This document shows positions 25,475 to 32,828 of a stretch of DNA of 64,000 nt, piece after piece. The notes under the pieces were generated by a model. It saw only the letters and a list, made by a program, of their open reading frames with translations. It did no database searches and had not been told where the DNA came from. The translations under genes and the position numbers were made by a program. Every line of letters starts with the position of its first letter. Position 1 is the first letter of the stretch. Origin of the DNA: CAWDVB01 sp963824105 (lineage in GTDB: Bacteria > Actinomycetota > Actinomycetes > Propionibacteriales > Nocardioidaceae); the NCBI GenBank assembly GCA_963824105.1, contig CAWGNN010000001.1:1-64000 (forward strand), given 5' to 3'.

Positions 25475-25848
25475 CCGCGACCGACCACGCCATCGACATG
25501 GTCCGCATCGCCGCCGAGGCCGCATCCGACAAACTCGCGCAGGACATCGTCGCCCTCGACGTCTCCGACCAGCTCGCCATCACCGACGCGTTCTTGATCT
25601 GCTCGGCTCCGAACGACCGCCAGGTCCGCTCGATCGTCGACGAGATCGAGAAGCGACTGCGTGATGCCGGGGCCAAGCCGCTTCGCCGCGAGGGCAACAA
25701 GGACGGCCGCTGGGTGCTGCTCGACTACGCCGACATCGTCGTCCACGTCCAGCACGACGAGGAGCGAGCCTTCTACGCCATCGAGCGGCTCTGGCGCGAC
25801 TGCCCGGTGATCGAGCTTCCGGCTGCCGTGGCCCACGACCCACGGTGA
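25471..25848 (+). CDS. rsfS: ribosome silencing factor RsfS
   Basis: A 125-residue protein that binds L14 on the 50S subunit and blocks joining of the subunits in starvation. It shows the family motifs DQLAITDAFLICSAPNDRQV and REGNKDGRWVLLDYADIVVH. It overlaps nadD by four bases and the next gene by four bases, giving a tight nadD-rsfS-phosphatase unit also seen in mycobacteria. Confidence 0.95.
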   Translation: MTATDHAIDMVRIAAEAASDKLAQDIVALDVSDQLAITDAFLICSAPNDRQVRSIVDEIEKRLRDAGAKPLRREGNKDGRWVLLDYADIVVHVQHDEERAFYAIERLWRDCPVIELPAAVAHDPR

Positions 25849-26459
25849 CTCCCAAGACCCTCGTCCTGGTCCGCCACGGCCAGACCGCCTGGAATCTCGA
25901 GCGACGGGCCCAAGGGCACGCCGACATCCCCCTCGATGACGTTGGCCACGCCCAAGCCCTGGAGGTCGCCACCAGGATCGCCAGGCTCGCGCCGCAGGCG
26001 TTGTGGTCCTCGGACCTCAGACGCGCGATGCAGACGGCCGACCACATCTCCCAGGCAACCGGCTTGGGAATCCACGCCGACCCTCGGCTGCGGGAGTACG
26101 ACGTGGGCGCCCGACAGGGTCTCACCGGCTCGGAGTTCGCCGAGGCGTTCCCCGATGAGGCGGCCACCCATCGAGGCTTCTCCACCGAGGGAGTCCCAGG
26201 CGCCGAGTCGGCCGACGACGTGGTCGCCCGCATGGTCCCCGCGCTCGGTGACTGCTTCGCCGCCCTCGAGCCCGGTCAGACGGGTGTCGTCGTCTCCCAT
26301 GGAGGGAGTGTCCGGGCCGCGCTCGCTGCGGTCCTCGGCTGGTCCGTCGACCACCGGGAGAGCCTTCGCCCGCTGCCCAACTGTGCCTGGGCGGTCCTCG
26401 AGCAGAGCAGCGACGCCGGCCACGTGAGACTGGCCCATTACGGACTCCCGCCCGCCTGA
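25845..26459 (+). CDS. histidine phosphatase family protein (GpgP-like)
   Basis: A 204-residue phosphatase of the phosphoglycerate-mutase branch. The catalytic start is VLVRHGQTAWN with His11, and the second histidine is His152 in VVSHGGSV; the acid in REYDVGARQG fits the phosphatase subgroup. In Mycobacterium the gene after rsfS is glucosyl-3-phosphoglycerate phosphatase (gpgP), so this role is plausible here. GTG 25845 overlaps the rsfS stop. A broad-specificity sugar phosphatase is the other option. Confidence 0.82.
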   Translation: MTPKTLVLVRHGQTAWNLERRAQGHADIPLDDVGHAQALEVATRIARLAPQALWSSDLRRAMQTADHISQATGLGIHADPRLREYDVGARQGLTGSEFAEAFPDEAATHRGFSTEGVPGAESADDVVARMVPALGDCFAALEPGQTGVVVSHGGSVRAALAAVLGWSVDHRESLRPLPNCAWAVLEQSSDAGHVRLAHYGLPPA

Positions 26460-26518
26460 CCCGGATTTCTCATCATGCGCACGCCCGGCTAAGATTCGGG
26501 AGTTGCCCAACGGGCGGC

Positions 26519-26591
26519 GGGGCTGTGGCGCAGCTGGTAGCGCACCTCCATGGCATGGAGGGGGTCAGGGGTTCGAGTCCCCTCAGCTCCA
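26519..26591 (+). tRNA. tRNA-Ala (anticodon GGC)
   Basis: The acceptor stem pairs GGGGCTG (26519-26525) with CAGCTCC (26584-26590), one G-U pair. The anticodon stem CCTCC/GGAGG holds loop ATGGCAT with GGC. The T arm GGTTCGAGTCC is canonical. The 3' CCA is not encoded. It marks the left edge of the accessory array. Confidence 0.95.
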
Positions 26592-26601
26592 CCGATCGAA
26601 G

Positions 26602-26643
26602 ATGGCCGTCGGCCTGTGTATTCGCAGGTGGGCGGCCATTTTG
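26602..26643 (+). terminator. terminator of tRNA-Ala
   Basis: ATGGCCG (26602-26608) pairs with CGGCCAT (26633-26639), with an inner CCTG/CAGG stem, and is followed by TTTTG. It starts 11 bases after the tRNA. Confidence 0.7.
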
Positions 26644-26934
26644 CTTCCTGGTGGGGTTGCCCGAGAGGCCGTTTTCGACAAGCCCGTGGCCGGACCACAC
26701 GTCTAGGCCGGTCAGGCGACGTCATGGGAGGTCTCCACCTGCCACAAGCCTTCGCGGCCACCAGCCGAACCGGCGTCTCTCGCTCGCCGGGAGCCGCACA
26801 CCACTCTCGGACGTCACTCTGCAGGTGTCGCCATTCGAGGTGTGGTGGGCCCACTGCAGGCGTACAGTCGAAGTGACGTGAGGCCGTGGGGGTCGACCGG
26901 TGCGACGGCACTCCGAAGAGCAACTGAGGCCCAG
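26644..26934 (+). promoter_or_regulatory. non-coding stretch with promoter of the array copy 1
   Basis: No gene is supported between the tRNA terminator and ATG 26935. A TACAGT -10 candidate at 26862-26867 in the context GGCGTACAGTCG is matched by GGCGTATCGTCG in front of copy 10 (31402-31413), at almost the same distance from the start codon (67 and 66 bases). The rest shows nothing I recognise. Confidence 0.5.
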
Positions 26935-27321
26935 ATGAGCAGCGAGTTCCGGGTAATCACCAATCCGAAGTTCCGGATGTGGATCCGTGAGGACGGCATC
27001 GTCCAACTCGCGTGGGTTACCGGCGAGTCGCTTAACCTCGACGACGCGGTCGCCGTGACGGAGGCGACGGCGGCGCTAACCGGCGGGCGACCGTACCCAC
27101 TCCTGGTGGACGGGCGTGGTGGCGGGACGCTGGAACGGCGGGCGCGTGTCGAGTTGGTCCGCGGGAATCTCTCGGTGCCTGCTGTGGCCCTGATCGTTGA
27201 CACTCCTCTCAGCCGGATGATGGCCAACTTCGTCCTCTCCGTGGGCAGGCCAGTGGCACCGACAAAGGCGTTCGGCGACGAGGCCTCCGCCGTCGCCTGG
27301 TTGAGTGGATTCCTCCCGTGA
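26935..27321 (+). CDS. STAS/SpoIIAA-like array protein, copy 1 (short form)
   Basis: A 128-residue soluble protein, first of about ten tandem paralogues. It has the array core: NPKFRMWIREDGIVQL, then LDDAVAVTEATAALTGG, PLLVDGRGGG, VALIVDTPLSRMM and APTKAFGD ending AWLSGFLP. The alternating strand-helix pattern and the end resemble SpoIIAA-like (STAS/SEC14-type, possibly DUF7793) domains; this is a judgement from pattern, not a search. It lacks the 38-residue proline-rich head of copies 2-9. GAGG sits six bases before ATG 26935. The stop overlaps copy 2 (GTGA). Confidence 0.75.
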   Translation: MSSEFRVITNPKFRMWIREDGIVQLAWVTGESLNLDDAVAVTEATAALTGGRPYPLLVDGRGGGTLERRARVELVRGNLSVPAVALIVDTPLSRMMANFVLSVGRPVAPTKAFGDEASAVAWLSGFLP

Positions 27322-27815
27322 CGACGTCCTCAGGACCCGCCGACCAGACCCCCCGGCCTGGCCCGGACACCCTTGCGTCCCCTCCCATCGTGACACCCGC
27401 GGACCCGGACGACGTGGATCTCCCTGGGCGATCCAGCGAGCCCCAGGTGATCACCCATCCCAAGTTCCGCATCTGGCTCCGCGAGGATGGCATCGTCCAG
27501 GTGGTGTGGGCTCTGGGCGACTCGATGGACTTCGACGACGCGGTCGCCGTGACGGAGGCGATGTCAGCGCTCACCGGTGGGCGAGCGCATCCGATTCTTG
27601 CGGACGCGCGGGGTGGTGGTCCGCCAGAGCGGAGTTCGCGCGCCGAGTTCGCCCGCCGCAGTGACCTGATGTCGGCCGTGGCCATAGTTGTCGACACCCC
27701 CCTCACTCGGACGATGGGCAACTTCTTCCTCGCGGTGAACAAGCCGGTGGCACCGACGAGGCTGTTCCAGGAAGAGGACCCCGCCGTCGCCTGGCTGAGT
27801 GGGTTCCTCTCGTGA
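27318..27815 (+). CDS. STAS/SpoIIAA-like array protein, copy 2
   Basis: An intact 165-residue copy. Residues 1-42 are a disordered head rich in Pro, Asp and Thr (TTSSGPADQTPRPGPD, then TPADPDD). The core follows: HPKFRIWLREDGIVQVVW, DFDDAVAVTEAMSALTGG, PILADARGGG, SAVAIVVDTPLTRTMGNFFL and KPVAPTRLF, ending AWLSGFLS. No signal peptide or membrane segment. GTG 27318 overlaps the stop of copy 1; no separate ribosome-binding site is seen, so translation is likely by re-initiation. Function unknown. Confidence 0.78.
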   Translation: MTTSSGPADQTPRPGPDTLASPPIVTPADPDDVDLPGRSSEPQVITHPKFRIWLREDGIVQVVWALGDSMDFDDAVAVTEAMSALTGGRAHPILADARGGGPPERSSRAEFARRSDLMSAVAIVVDTPLTRTMGNFFLAVNKPVAPTRLFQEEDPAVAWLSGFLS

Positions 27816-28309
27816 TGACATCGTCGGGATCGGCCGACCAGACTCCCCGGTCTGGCCCGGACACCGTTGCGTCGCCTTCCAACGTGACACCGGCGGAACT
27901 TGACGACCTGATTCACCCTGGGCGATGCAGTGAGCCCCAGGTGATCACGCATCCGAAGTTCCGGATGTGGCTCCGCGCGGACGGCATCGTCCAGGTGGTG
28001 TGGGTCCCGGGCGCGTCCATGGACTTCGCCGACGCTGTGGCTCTGACCGAGGCGATCTCAACGCTCCCCGGCGGGCTGGCGCATCCGATTCTGGCGGACG
28101 CGCGTGGTGGCGGCCCGCAGGACAGGCATTCACGCGTCGAGTTGGCCCGCCGGAGTGCAGGGGTATCGGCCGTGGCCCTGATCGTCGACACCGCCCTCAG
28201 CCGGATGATGAGCAACCTCCTCCTCGCCCTGAGCAAGCCGGTGGCGCCGACGAGGCTGTTCGAGGACGAAGGCTCCGCCGTTGCCTGGTTGAGTGGATTC
28301 CTCCCGTGA
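27812..28309 (+). CDS. STAS/SpoIIAA-like array protein, copy 3
   Basis: An intact 165-residue copy with the same head and core as copy 2. Differences fall at VPGASMDFADAVALTEAISTLPGG (shifted helix) and SAVALIVDTALSRMMSNLLL, so it has drifted but kept the hydrophobic pattern. It begins GTGATG, overlapping the stop of copy 2, and the second codon ATG gives an alternative start. Its stop overlaps copy 4. The core is expected to fold as alpha/beta; partner unknown. Confidence 0.78.
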   Translation: MMTSSGSADQTPRSGPDTVASPSNVTPAELDDLIHPGRCSEPQVITHPKFRMWLRADGIVQVVWVPGASMDFADAVALTEAISTLPGGLAHPILADARGGGPQDRHSRVELARRSAGVSAVALIVDTALSRMMSNLLLALSKPVAPTRLFEDEGSAVAWLSGFLP

Positions 28310-28803
28310 TGGCCTCCGCGGGACCCGCTGACCAGACCCCCCGGCCCCGTCCGGATACCGTCGCGTCCACTCCCGCCGTGACACCCGCAGAACCAGACGT
28401 GCTGAATCACCCCGGGCGATCCGTTGAACCGGAGGTGATCACCCATCCGAAGTTCCAGATGTGGCTTCGCGACCGATGGCATCGTCCAGTCGGTGTGGGC
28501 TCCGGGCGAGTCGCTGGGGTTCGACGATGTGGTCGCTGCGATGGAGGCGATGTCAGTGCTCACCGGCGGGCATCCACATCCGACTCTTGCACTGGCACGC
28601 GAGGGAGGCGCGCTGGACCGGCGGGCGCGTGCCGAGCTCTCCCGCCGCAGTGACCTGCAGTCTGCCGTCGCGATAGTCGTCGGCACCCCCCTCAGCCGGA
28701 TATCGGGCAACCTCCTCATAGCCGTGAATCAGCCGGCGATGCCGACGAGGCTGTTCGACGACGAGGGCACCGCCGTCGTTGGCTGAAGGGGTTCCTCCCG
28801 TGA
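28306..28803 (+). pseudogene. array copy 4, frame broken twice
   Basis: Head and first strand are in the frame from GTG 28306 up to KFQMWLR. One extra base within 28471-28474 then shifts the frame, and the rest of the core (GIVQSVWAPGESLGFDD, VLTGG, SAVAIVVGTPLSRISG, PTRLFDDEG) is read in the next frame. A base is lost near 28778-28780, so the final LKGFLP is again in the first frame. The segment 28493-28786 stays open and could yield a fragment. Real decay or sequence error cannot be separated here. Confidence 0.75.
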
Positions 28804-29297
28804 CGACCACTTCGGGACCCGCCGACCAGACCCCCCGGCCCGGTCCGGACACCGTCGCGTCCCATCCCGCCTTGACACCGGCGGATCCAGACGGCCTGAT
28901 TCGCCCGGGGCGGTCTAGTGAGCCTCAGATGATCACGAATCCGAAGTTCCGGCTGTGGCTCCGCGCGGACGGCATTGCCCAGATGGTCTGGGCTGATGGC
29001 AAGTCGATGGATTTCGGCGACGCGGTCGCTGCGACGGAGGCGATGTCAGCGCTGAGCGGCGGGCAGGCGCGCCCGGTACTGGTGGACTTGCACGCTATGG
29101 GTTCGCAGGATCGGCGTTCACGCGCCGAGTTCGTTCGCCGGGGTGACCTGGTGTCGGCCGTGGCGATAGTTGTCGGGACCCCCCTCAGCCGGATCATGAG
29201 CAACTTCTTCCTCGCGGCGAATCAGCCGGTGGCACCGACGAGGCTGTTCGAGGATGAGGGCGCAGCCGTCGCTTGGCTGAAGGAGTTCCTCCCGTGA
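28800..29297 (+). CDS. STAS/SpoIIAA-like array protein, copy 5
   Basis: An intact 165-residue copy: head TTTSGPADQTPRPGPD, core NPKFRLWLRADGIAQMVW, SGG, PVLVDLHAMGSQDRRSRAEF, SAVAIVVGTPLSRIMSNFFL, QPVAPTRLF, end LKEFLP. It differs from copies 2-3 by MGSQDRRSRAEFVRR in the middle helix, shared with copy 6, so copies 5 and 6 are probably sister units. GTG 28800 lies at the end of copy 4; the TTG upstream at 28779 is part of copy 4. Confidence 0.77.
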   Translation: MTTTSGPADQTPRPGPDTVASHPALTPADPDGLIRPGRSSEPQMITNPKFRLWLRADGIAQMVWADGKSMDFGDAVAATEAMSALSGGQARPVLVDLHAMGSQDRRSRAEFVRRGDLVSAVAIVVGTPLSRIMSNFFLAANQPVAPTRLFEDEGAAVAWLKEFLP

Positions 29298-30142
29298 CGA
29301 CCCCTTCTGGTCCCGCCGACCAGACCTCCCGGTCTGGCCCGGATCCCTCGGCGCTTGCTGTCACAGTGCCACCCGCAGATCCGGACGACCTGGATCTTCG
29401 CGGGGGATCCAGTGAGCCCCAGGTGATCACGCATCCGAAGTTTCGGATGTGGCTCCGTGCGGATGGCATCGTCCATGCGGTGTGGGCTGCGGGTGCGTCG
29501 ATGGGCTTCGACGACTCGGTCGCCGCGATGGAGGCGATGTCAGCGCTCACCGGCGGGCGTGCGAGCCCGGTGCTGGTGGACGTGCGTGAGATGGGTTCCC
29601 AGGATCGGCGTTCGCGCGCCGAGTTCGTCCGCCGGGGTGACCTGATGTCGGCCGTGGCGATAGTTGTCGGGACCCCACTCAGCCGGATCATGAGCAACTT
29701 CTTCCTCGCGGTGAACAAGCCGGTGGCGCCGACGAGGCTGTTCGACGACGAGGGCCCAGCCGTGGCCTGGCTGACGGAGTTCCGTCTCGTGACGACCCCT
29801 TCGGGACCGGCCGACCAGACCCCACGGTCTGGGTCCGGATGCCGTTGCGTCTCCTTCCGCTGCGACACCCGCAGCATCCGGACGACCTGGAATCCCCGGG
29901 GCGATCCAGTGAGCCCCAGGTCATCACGCATCCGAAGTTTCGGATCTGGCTTCGCGCGGACGGCATCGTCCAGCTGGTGTGGGCTCGGGGTGAGTCAGTG
30001 GGCTTTGACGACACGGTCGCTGCGATGGAGGCGATGTCAGCGCTCACCGGCGGGCAGACGTGCCCGGTTCTGGTGGACGCGCGTGGATGGGTCCGCCAGG
30101 ATCGGCGAGCGCGCGCCGAATTGGTTCGCCGGGGTGAACTGA
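29294..30142 (+). CDS. STAS/SpoIIAA-like array protein, copy 6, stop lost
   Basis: The first 165 residues are a complete array protein (HPKFRMWLRADGIVHAVW, ALTGGRASPVLVDVREMG, SAVAIVVGTPLSRIMSNFFL, PTRLFDDEG). The normal end is EFLP followed by TGA. Here one extra base in the segment 29780-29788 puts the reading past the stop into the start of copy 7, and translation runs on for about 115 residues of shifted copy 7 sequence to 30142. The extension has no array signatures and is Arg/Ser/Trp-rich, so it is unlikely to be a made fusion domain. Confidence 0.65.
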   Translation: MTTPSGPADQTSRSGPDPSALAVTVPPADPDDLDLRGGSSEPQVITHPKFRMWLRADGIVHAVWAAGASMGFDDSVAAMEAMSALTGGRASPVLVDVREMGSQDRRSRAEFVRRGDLMSAVAIVVGTPLSRIMSNFFLAVNKPVAPTRLFDDEGPAVAWLTEFRLVTTPSGPADQTPRSGSGCRCVSFRCDTRSIRTTWNPRGDPVSPRSSRIRSFGSGFARTASSSWCGLGVSQWALTTRSLRWRRCQRSPAGRRARFWWTRVDGSARIGERAPNWFAGVN

Positions 30143-30286
30143 TGCCGGCCGTGGCGATAATGGTCGACACCCCCTCAGCCGGATCATGGGCAACTTCTTC
30201 CTCTCGTGAACAAGCCGGTGGCACCCGACGAGACTGTTCGCGGACGAGGGCTCGCTGTTGCCTGGTTGAGTGGGTTCCTCTCGTGA
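29789..30286 (+). pseudogene. array copy 7, several frameshifts
   Basis: Head starts TTPSGPADQTPRSG from GTG 29789. An extra G near 29832 and another base near 29876 move the frame. The core from 29900 is then readable (HPKFRIWLRADGIVQLVW, ALTGGQTCPVLVDARGW). A C run one base shorter than in sister copies (near 30171-30175) breaks it before TPLSR, and more indels follow (30205-30235). No single product keeps the core. Confidence 0.75.
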
Positions 30287-30781
30287 CGACATCGTCCGGG
30301 ACCGGCCGACCAGACCCCCCGGTCTGGCCCGGACACCGTGGTGACTCCTTCCGCTGTGACACCCGCAGATCCGGACGACCTGAATCGTCCCGAGGCGATC
30401 CAGTGAACCCCGGGTGATCACCTATCCGAAGTTCCGGATCTGGCTCCGTGCGGATGGCATCGTCCAGCTCGTGTGGGCTCCGGGCGAGTCGATGGACTTC
30501 GACGACGCGATCACTGTGAGGGAGGCGATGTCGGCGCTTACCGGCGGGCGACCGCTATCCGGTTTTGGCTGACGCGCGCGGTGGCGGGCCCGAGGAGCGA
30601 CGTGCGCGCGGCGAGTTCGCCGGCCGTAGTGACCTGATGTCGGCTGTGGCAATCATCGCCGACACCCCCTTGAGCCGAATGATGGGCAACTTGCTTTCGC
30701 GGTGAACAAGCAGGCCGTGCCGACGAGGCTGTTCGACGACGAGGGCACCGCAGTTGTCTGGCTGAGGAGTTCGTCTCGTGA
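30283..30781 (+). pseudogene. array copy 8, several frameshifts
   Basis: Recognisable pieces are YPKFRIWLRADGIVQLVW, PGESMDFDDAI and ALTGG (about 30420-30550), then SAVAIIADTPLSRMMGN in another frame (30640-30690) and PTRLFDDEGTAVVWL in a third. Small insertions and deletions separate the pieces. Head codons are shifted by one base after the second serine. This is the most damaged unit of the array. Confidence 0.75.
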
Positions 30782-30934
30782 CGACATCATCCGGGACCGG
30801 CCGACCAGACTCTCCGGTCTGGCCCGGATCCCGTGGCGTCTCCTTCCGCTGGGACACCCGCAGGTCTCTGGACGGCCTGAATCATCCCGGGGCGGCCGGT
30901 GAGCCTCAGGTGATCACCGCATCCGAAGTTTCGG

Positions 30935-31279
30935 ATGTGGCTCCGCGCGGACGGCATCGTCCAGGTGGTGTGGGCTCCGGGCGAGGCGCTGGGCATCGAC
31001 GACGCTGTTGCTGCGACGGAGTCGATGTCAGCGCTCACCGGCGGGCGGCCGTGCCCACTTCTGGTGGACGTGCGTGGCATAGGTCCGCAGGATCGGCAGG
31101 CGCGTTCCGAGTTCGTGCGTCGCAGTGACCTGGTGTCGGCAGTGGCCCTGATCGACGACACCGCCCTCAGCCGGATGATGGGCAACTTCTTCCTCGCTGT
31201 GAGCAAGCCGGTGACACCGACGAGGCTGTTCGAGGACGAGGGCCCCGCGGTCGACTGGCTGAGTGGGTTCCTCCCGTGA
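30935..31279 (+). CDS. STAS/SpoIIAA-like array protein, copy 9, head damaged
   Basis: The core is open from ATG 30935 (MWLRADGIVQVVWAPGE) to the normal end DWLSGFLP, 114 residues. The head from GTG 30778 to 30934 is out of frame because of at least two extra bases, one at ATCACCGCAT where sister copies have ATCACGCAT. A start at 30935 would omit the first strand and has no ribosome-binding site, so the product may be poor. Its stop overlaps the next GTG (31276). Confidence 0.6.
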   Translation: MWLRADGIVQVVWAPGEALGIDDAVAATESMSALTGGRPCPLLVDVRGIGPQDRQARSEFVRRSDLVSAVALIDDTALSRMMGNFFLAVSKPVTPTRLFEDEGPAVDWLSGFLP

Positions 31280-31405
31280 CGACTTCCTCGGGATCCGCCG
31301 AAGAGATCCCCCGGCCGGGTACCGCGGCGTGCTCACCCACCCTGCCGCCCGAGGATCCGGAGGATCTGAAACTTCCGGGACGGTCCGGTGGGCCTGCGAG
31401 AGGCG
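31276..31405 (+). pseudogene. orphan head of an array unit
   Basis: GTG 31276 opens a frame starting TTSSGSAEEIPRPG and reaching PPEDPEDLKLPGRSGG, the typical head of copies 2-9. No core follows; sequence passes directly into a copy of the promoter region of copy 1. The frame stays open to 31488 by chance. It looks like the scar of a recombination between unit heads and the copy 10 promoter. Confidence 0.65.
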
Positions 31406-31411
31406 TATCGT
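31406..31411 (+). promoter_or_regulatory. -10 candidate for copy 10 and the GGDEF gene
   Basis: TATCGT in GGCGTATCGTCG, followed by CACGTGGGGCGTGGG, parallels TACAGT in GGCGTACAGTCG and GACGTGAGGCCGTGGG upstream of copy 1. Distance to the start codon is 66 bases here and 67 there. A second internal promoter would let copy 10 and the GGDEF gene be expressed without the array. Confidence 0.5.
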
Positions 31412-31477
31412 CGTTATCACGTGGGGCGTGGGAGATTGGCCGACACGGCCCACGCCCGATGAGGAACAGAGGCCCCG

Positions 31478-31864
31478 ATGAGCACTGAACTCCAGGGGAT
31501 CACGAATTCGAAGTTCCGGATGTGGCTCCGCGCGGACGGCATCGTCCAGTTGGTGTGGGCTCCGGGCGAGGCGCTGGGCCTCGACGACGCGGTTGCTGCG
31601 AAGGAAGCGGCGTCAGCGCTCTCCGGCGGGCAGAAGTGTCCCATTCTGGCGGACGCGCGTGGCGGCGGTACGCCAGATCGGCAGGCGCGTGGCGTGTTCG
31701 CCCACCCCAGTGACCTGATGTCCGCCGTGGCCATACTCGTCGACACCCCGCTCACCCGGATGATGGGCAACTTCCTCATCACAGTGAGCAAGCCGGCAAT
31801 ACCGACCAGGCTGTTCGACGACGAGGGCCCAGCCGTGGCCTGGCTGACGGAGTTCCTCCCGTGA
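31478..31864 (+). CDS. STAS/SpoIIAA-like array protein, copy 10 (short form)
   Basis: An intact 128-residue copy that, like copy 1, lacks the proline-rich head. Core: NSKFRMWLRADGIVQLVW, GLDDAVAAKEAASALSGG, PILADARGGG, SAVAILVDTPLTRMMGNFL and KPAIPTRLF, end WLTEFLP. ATG 31478 follows AGAGG by five bases. Its stop overlaps the start of the GGDEF gene (GTGA). It is the best candidate for the direct partner of that enzyme, since it has its own promoter and is coupled to it. Confidence 0.77.
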   Translation: MSTELQGITNSKFRMWLRADGIVQLVWAPGEALGLDDAVAAKEAASALSGGQKCPILADARGGGTPDRQARGVFAHPSDLMSAVAILVDTPLTRMMGNFLITVSKPAIPTRLFDDEGPAVAWLTEFLP

Positions 31865-32718
31865 CGGCAGTCGCCGGACCTTCCGGCCGGACCCCCGAGC
31901 ACGGCTCACCCACGGATCCGAACGAACTGCTGGACAGCGGATTTGAGGGTCGGCTTGAGGAGATCGCGCACACGATCCAGGAGTTCGCCATGCTGGACTT
32001 CACCGTCCGCGCCTCGGTGGGCAGCGGCGGAGACCTCGTGGATGCCATCGCGGCGGGCGTGAACTTCCTCGGCGAGGAACTCGAGGCGTCGTTCCACGAC
32101 ATCGAAGGACAGGTTGCCGACCGGACGGCCGCGCTCGAACTGCTCACGGATGAGCTCACCCAGCAAACGCTCCACGACGGGCTGACTGGCCTGCCGAACC
32201 GGACCCTGTTCTGGGATCGCCTGACGCACAGGATCAGCCTCGCGGACCGGCGCTTCTCCGCATTCGCGGTCCTGATGATCGACCTGGACAACTTCAAGTC
32301 GGTCAACGACACCTTCGGGCATCCGGCCGGAGATGCGCTGCTGGTCGATGTGGCGTCGCGCATCCGTGCTTCACTGCGGGAGGGTGACTCCGCCGCTCGT
32401 CTGGGCGGCGATGAGTTCCTCGTCCTCCTGGACGAAGTCGCAACGCCGAAGGAGGCCCTGGCCGTGGCGGAACGTCTCGTCCAAGCGGTCCAGAAGCGGT
32501 CCGGAGAACCGTCCGACCCGCCCGACACCTCGATCAGCGTCGGCGTGGCCGTGAGCATGGGCCGATCCCGGACCAGCGATGACATGGTGGCTGCCGCCGA
32601 TGTCGCGATGTACGACGCGAAACGTCGGGGCGGGGCGCAAAGTGTGCTCTACGACGAGAAGCGCCATGGACCCACGATGCTTCAGGTCCCGGACTTGGCC
32701 GCACCAGAAGGCTCATAG
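31861..32718 (+). CDS. soluble GGDEF diguanylate cyclase
   Basis: Predicted to make c-di-GMP from two GTP. The 285-residue product has an intact active site GGDEF at 182-186 and an inhibitory I-site RxxD at Arg173-Asp176, five residues upstream as in PleD. No membrane segment. Residues 1-28 are a proline-rich head like that of array copies 2-9; 29-100 are helical, HAMP-like to coiled coil (VADRTAALELLTDEL), and would dimerise the cyclase. GTG 31861 overlaps the copy 10 stop. There is no EAL domain. Control probably comes through the helical region or through the array proteins; the latter is inference. Confidence 0.88.
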   Translation: MTAVAGPSGRTPEHGSPTDPNELLDSGFEGRLEEIAHTIQEFAMLDFTVRASVGSGGDLVDAIAAGVNFLGEELEASFHDIEGQVADRTAALELLTDELTQQTLHDGLTGLPNRTLFWDRLTHRISLADRRFSAFAVLMIDLDNFKSVNDTFGHPAGDALLVDVASRIRASLREGDSAARLGGDEFLVLLDEVATPKEALAVAERLVQAVQKRSGEPSDPPDTSISVGVAVSMGRSRTSDDMVAAADVAMYDAKRRGGAQSVLYDEKRHGPTMLQVPDLAAPEGS

Positions 32719-32828
32719 CGCCTCGGGTGACGGGGCCGGTGTCGTTCCGCGGAAGGGCGGTAGCAGGGCGCTTCTAAGTCAGCCCGTGGTCAAGTGCGGG
32801 ATCGCCGGGCCTCTCCTGCCCGCCTCGG

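Larger units (their letters stand above)
27318..31279 (+). repeat. tandem array of eight ~494-bp gene units
   Basis: Unit starts (GTG of each copy) lie at 27318, 27812, 28306, 28800, 29294, 29789, 30283 and 30778, then 31276. Spacings are 494, 494, 494, 494, 495, 494, 495 and 498. Each unit carries a proline-rich head and a conserved core. Because 494 is not a multiple of three, each intact gene is in a different frame from the one before. Units are clearly diverged in sequence, so the array is not recent. Confidence 0.9.

Noticed and set aside
29789..30142. Copy 6/7 read-through as a real fusion protein
   Set aside because: The added residues are copy 7 DNA in a wrong frame, with none of the array signatures.
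26935..31864. CRISPR array or insertion-sequence repeats
   Set aside because: The repeats are 494 bp, coding and diverged; no short direct repeats with spacers, no transposase and no terminal inverted repeats.
26519..32828. tRNA-Ala as attachment site of an integrative element
   Set aside because: I found no repeat of the tRNA 3' end downstream up to 32.8 kb and no integrase gene.
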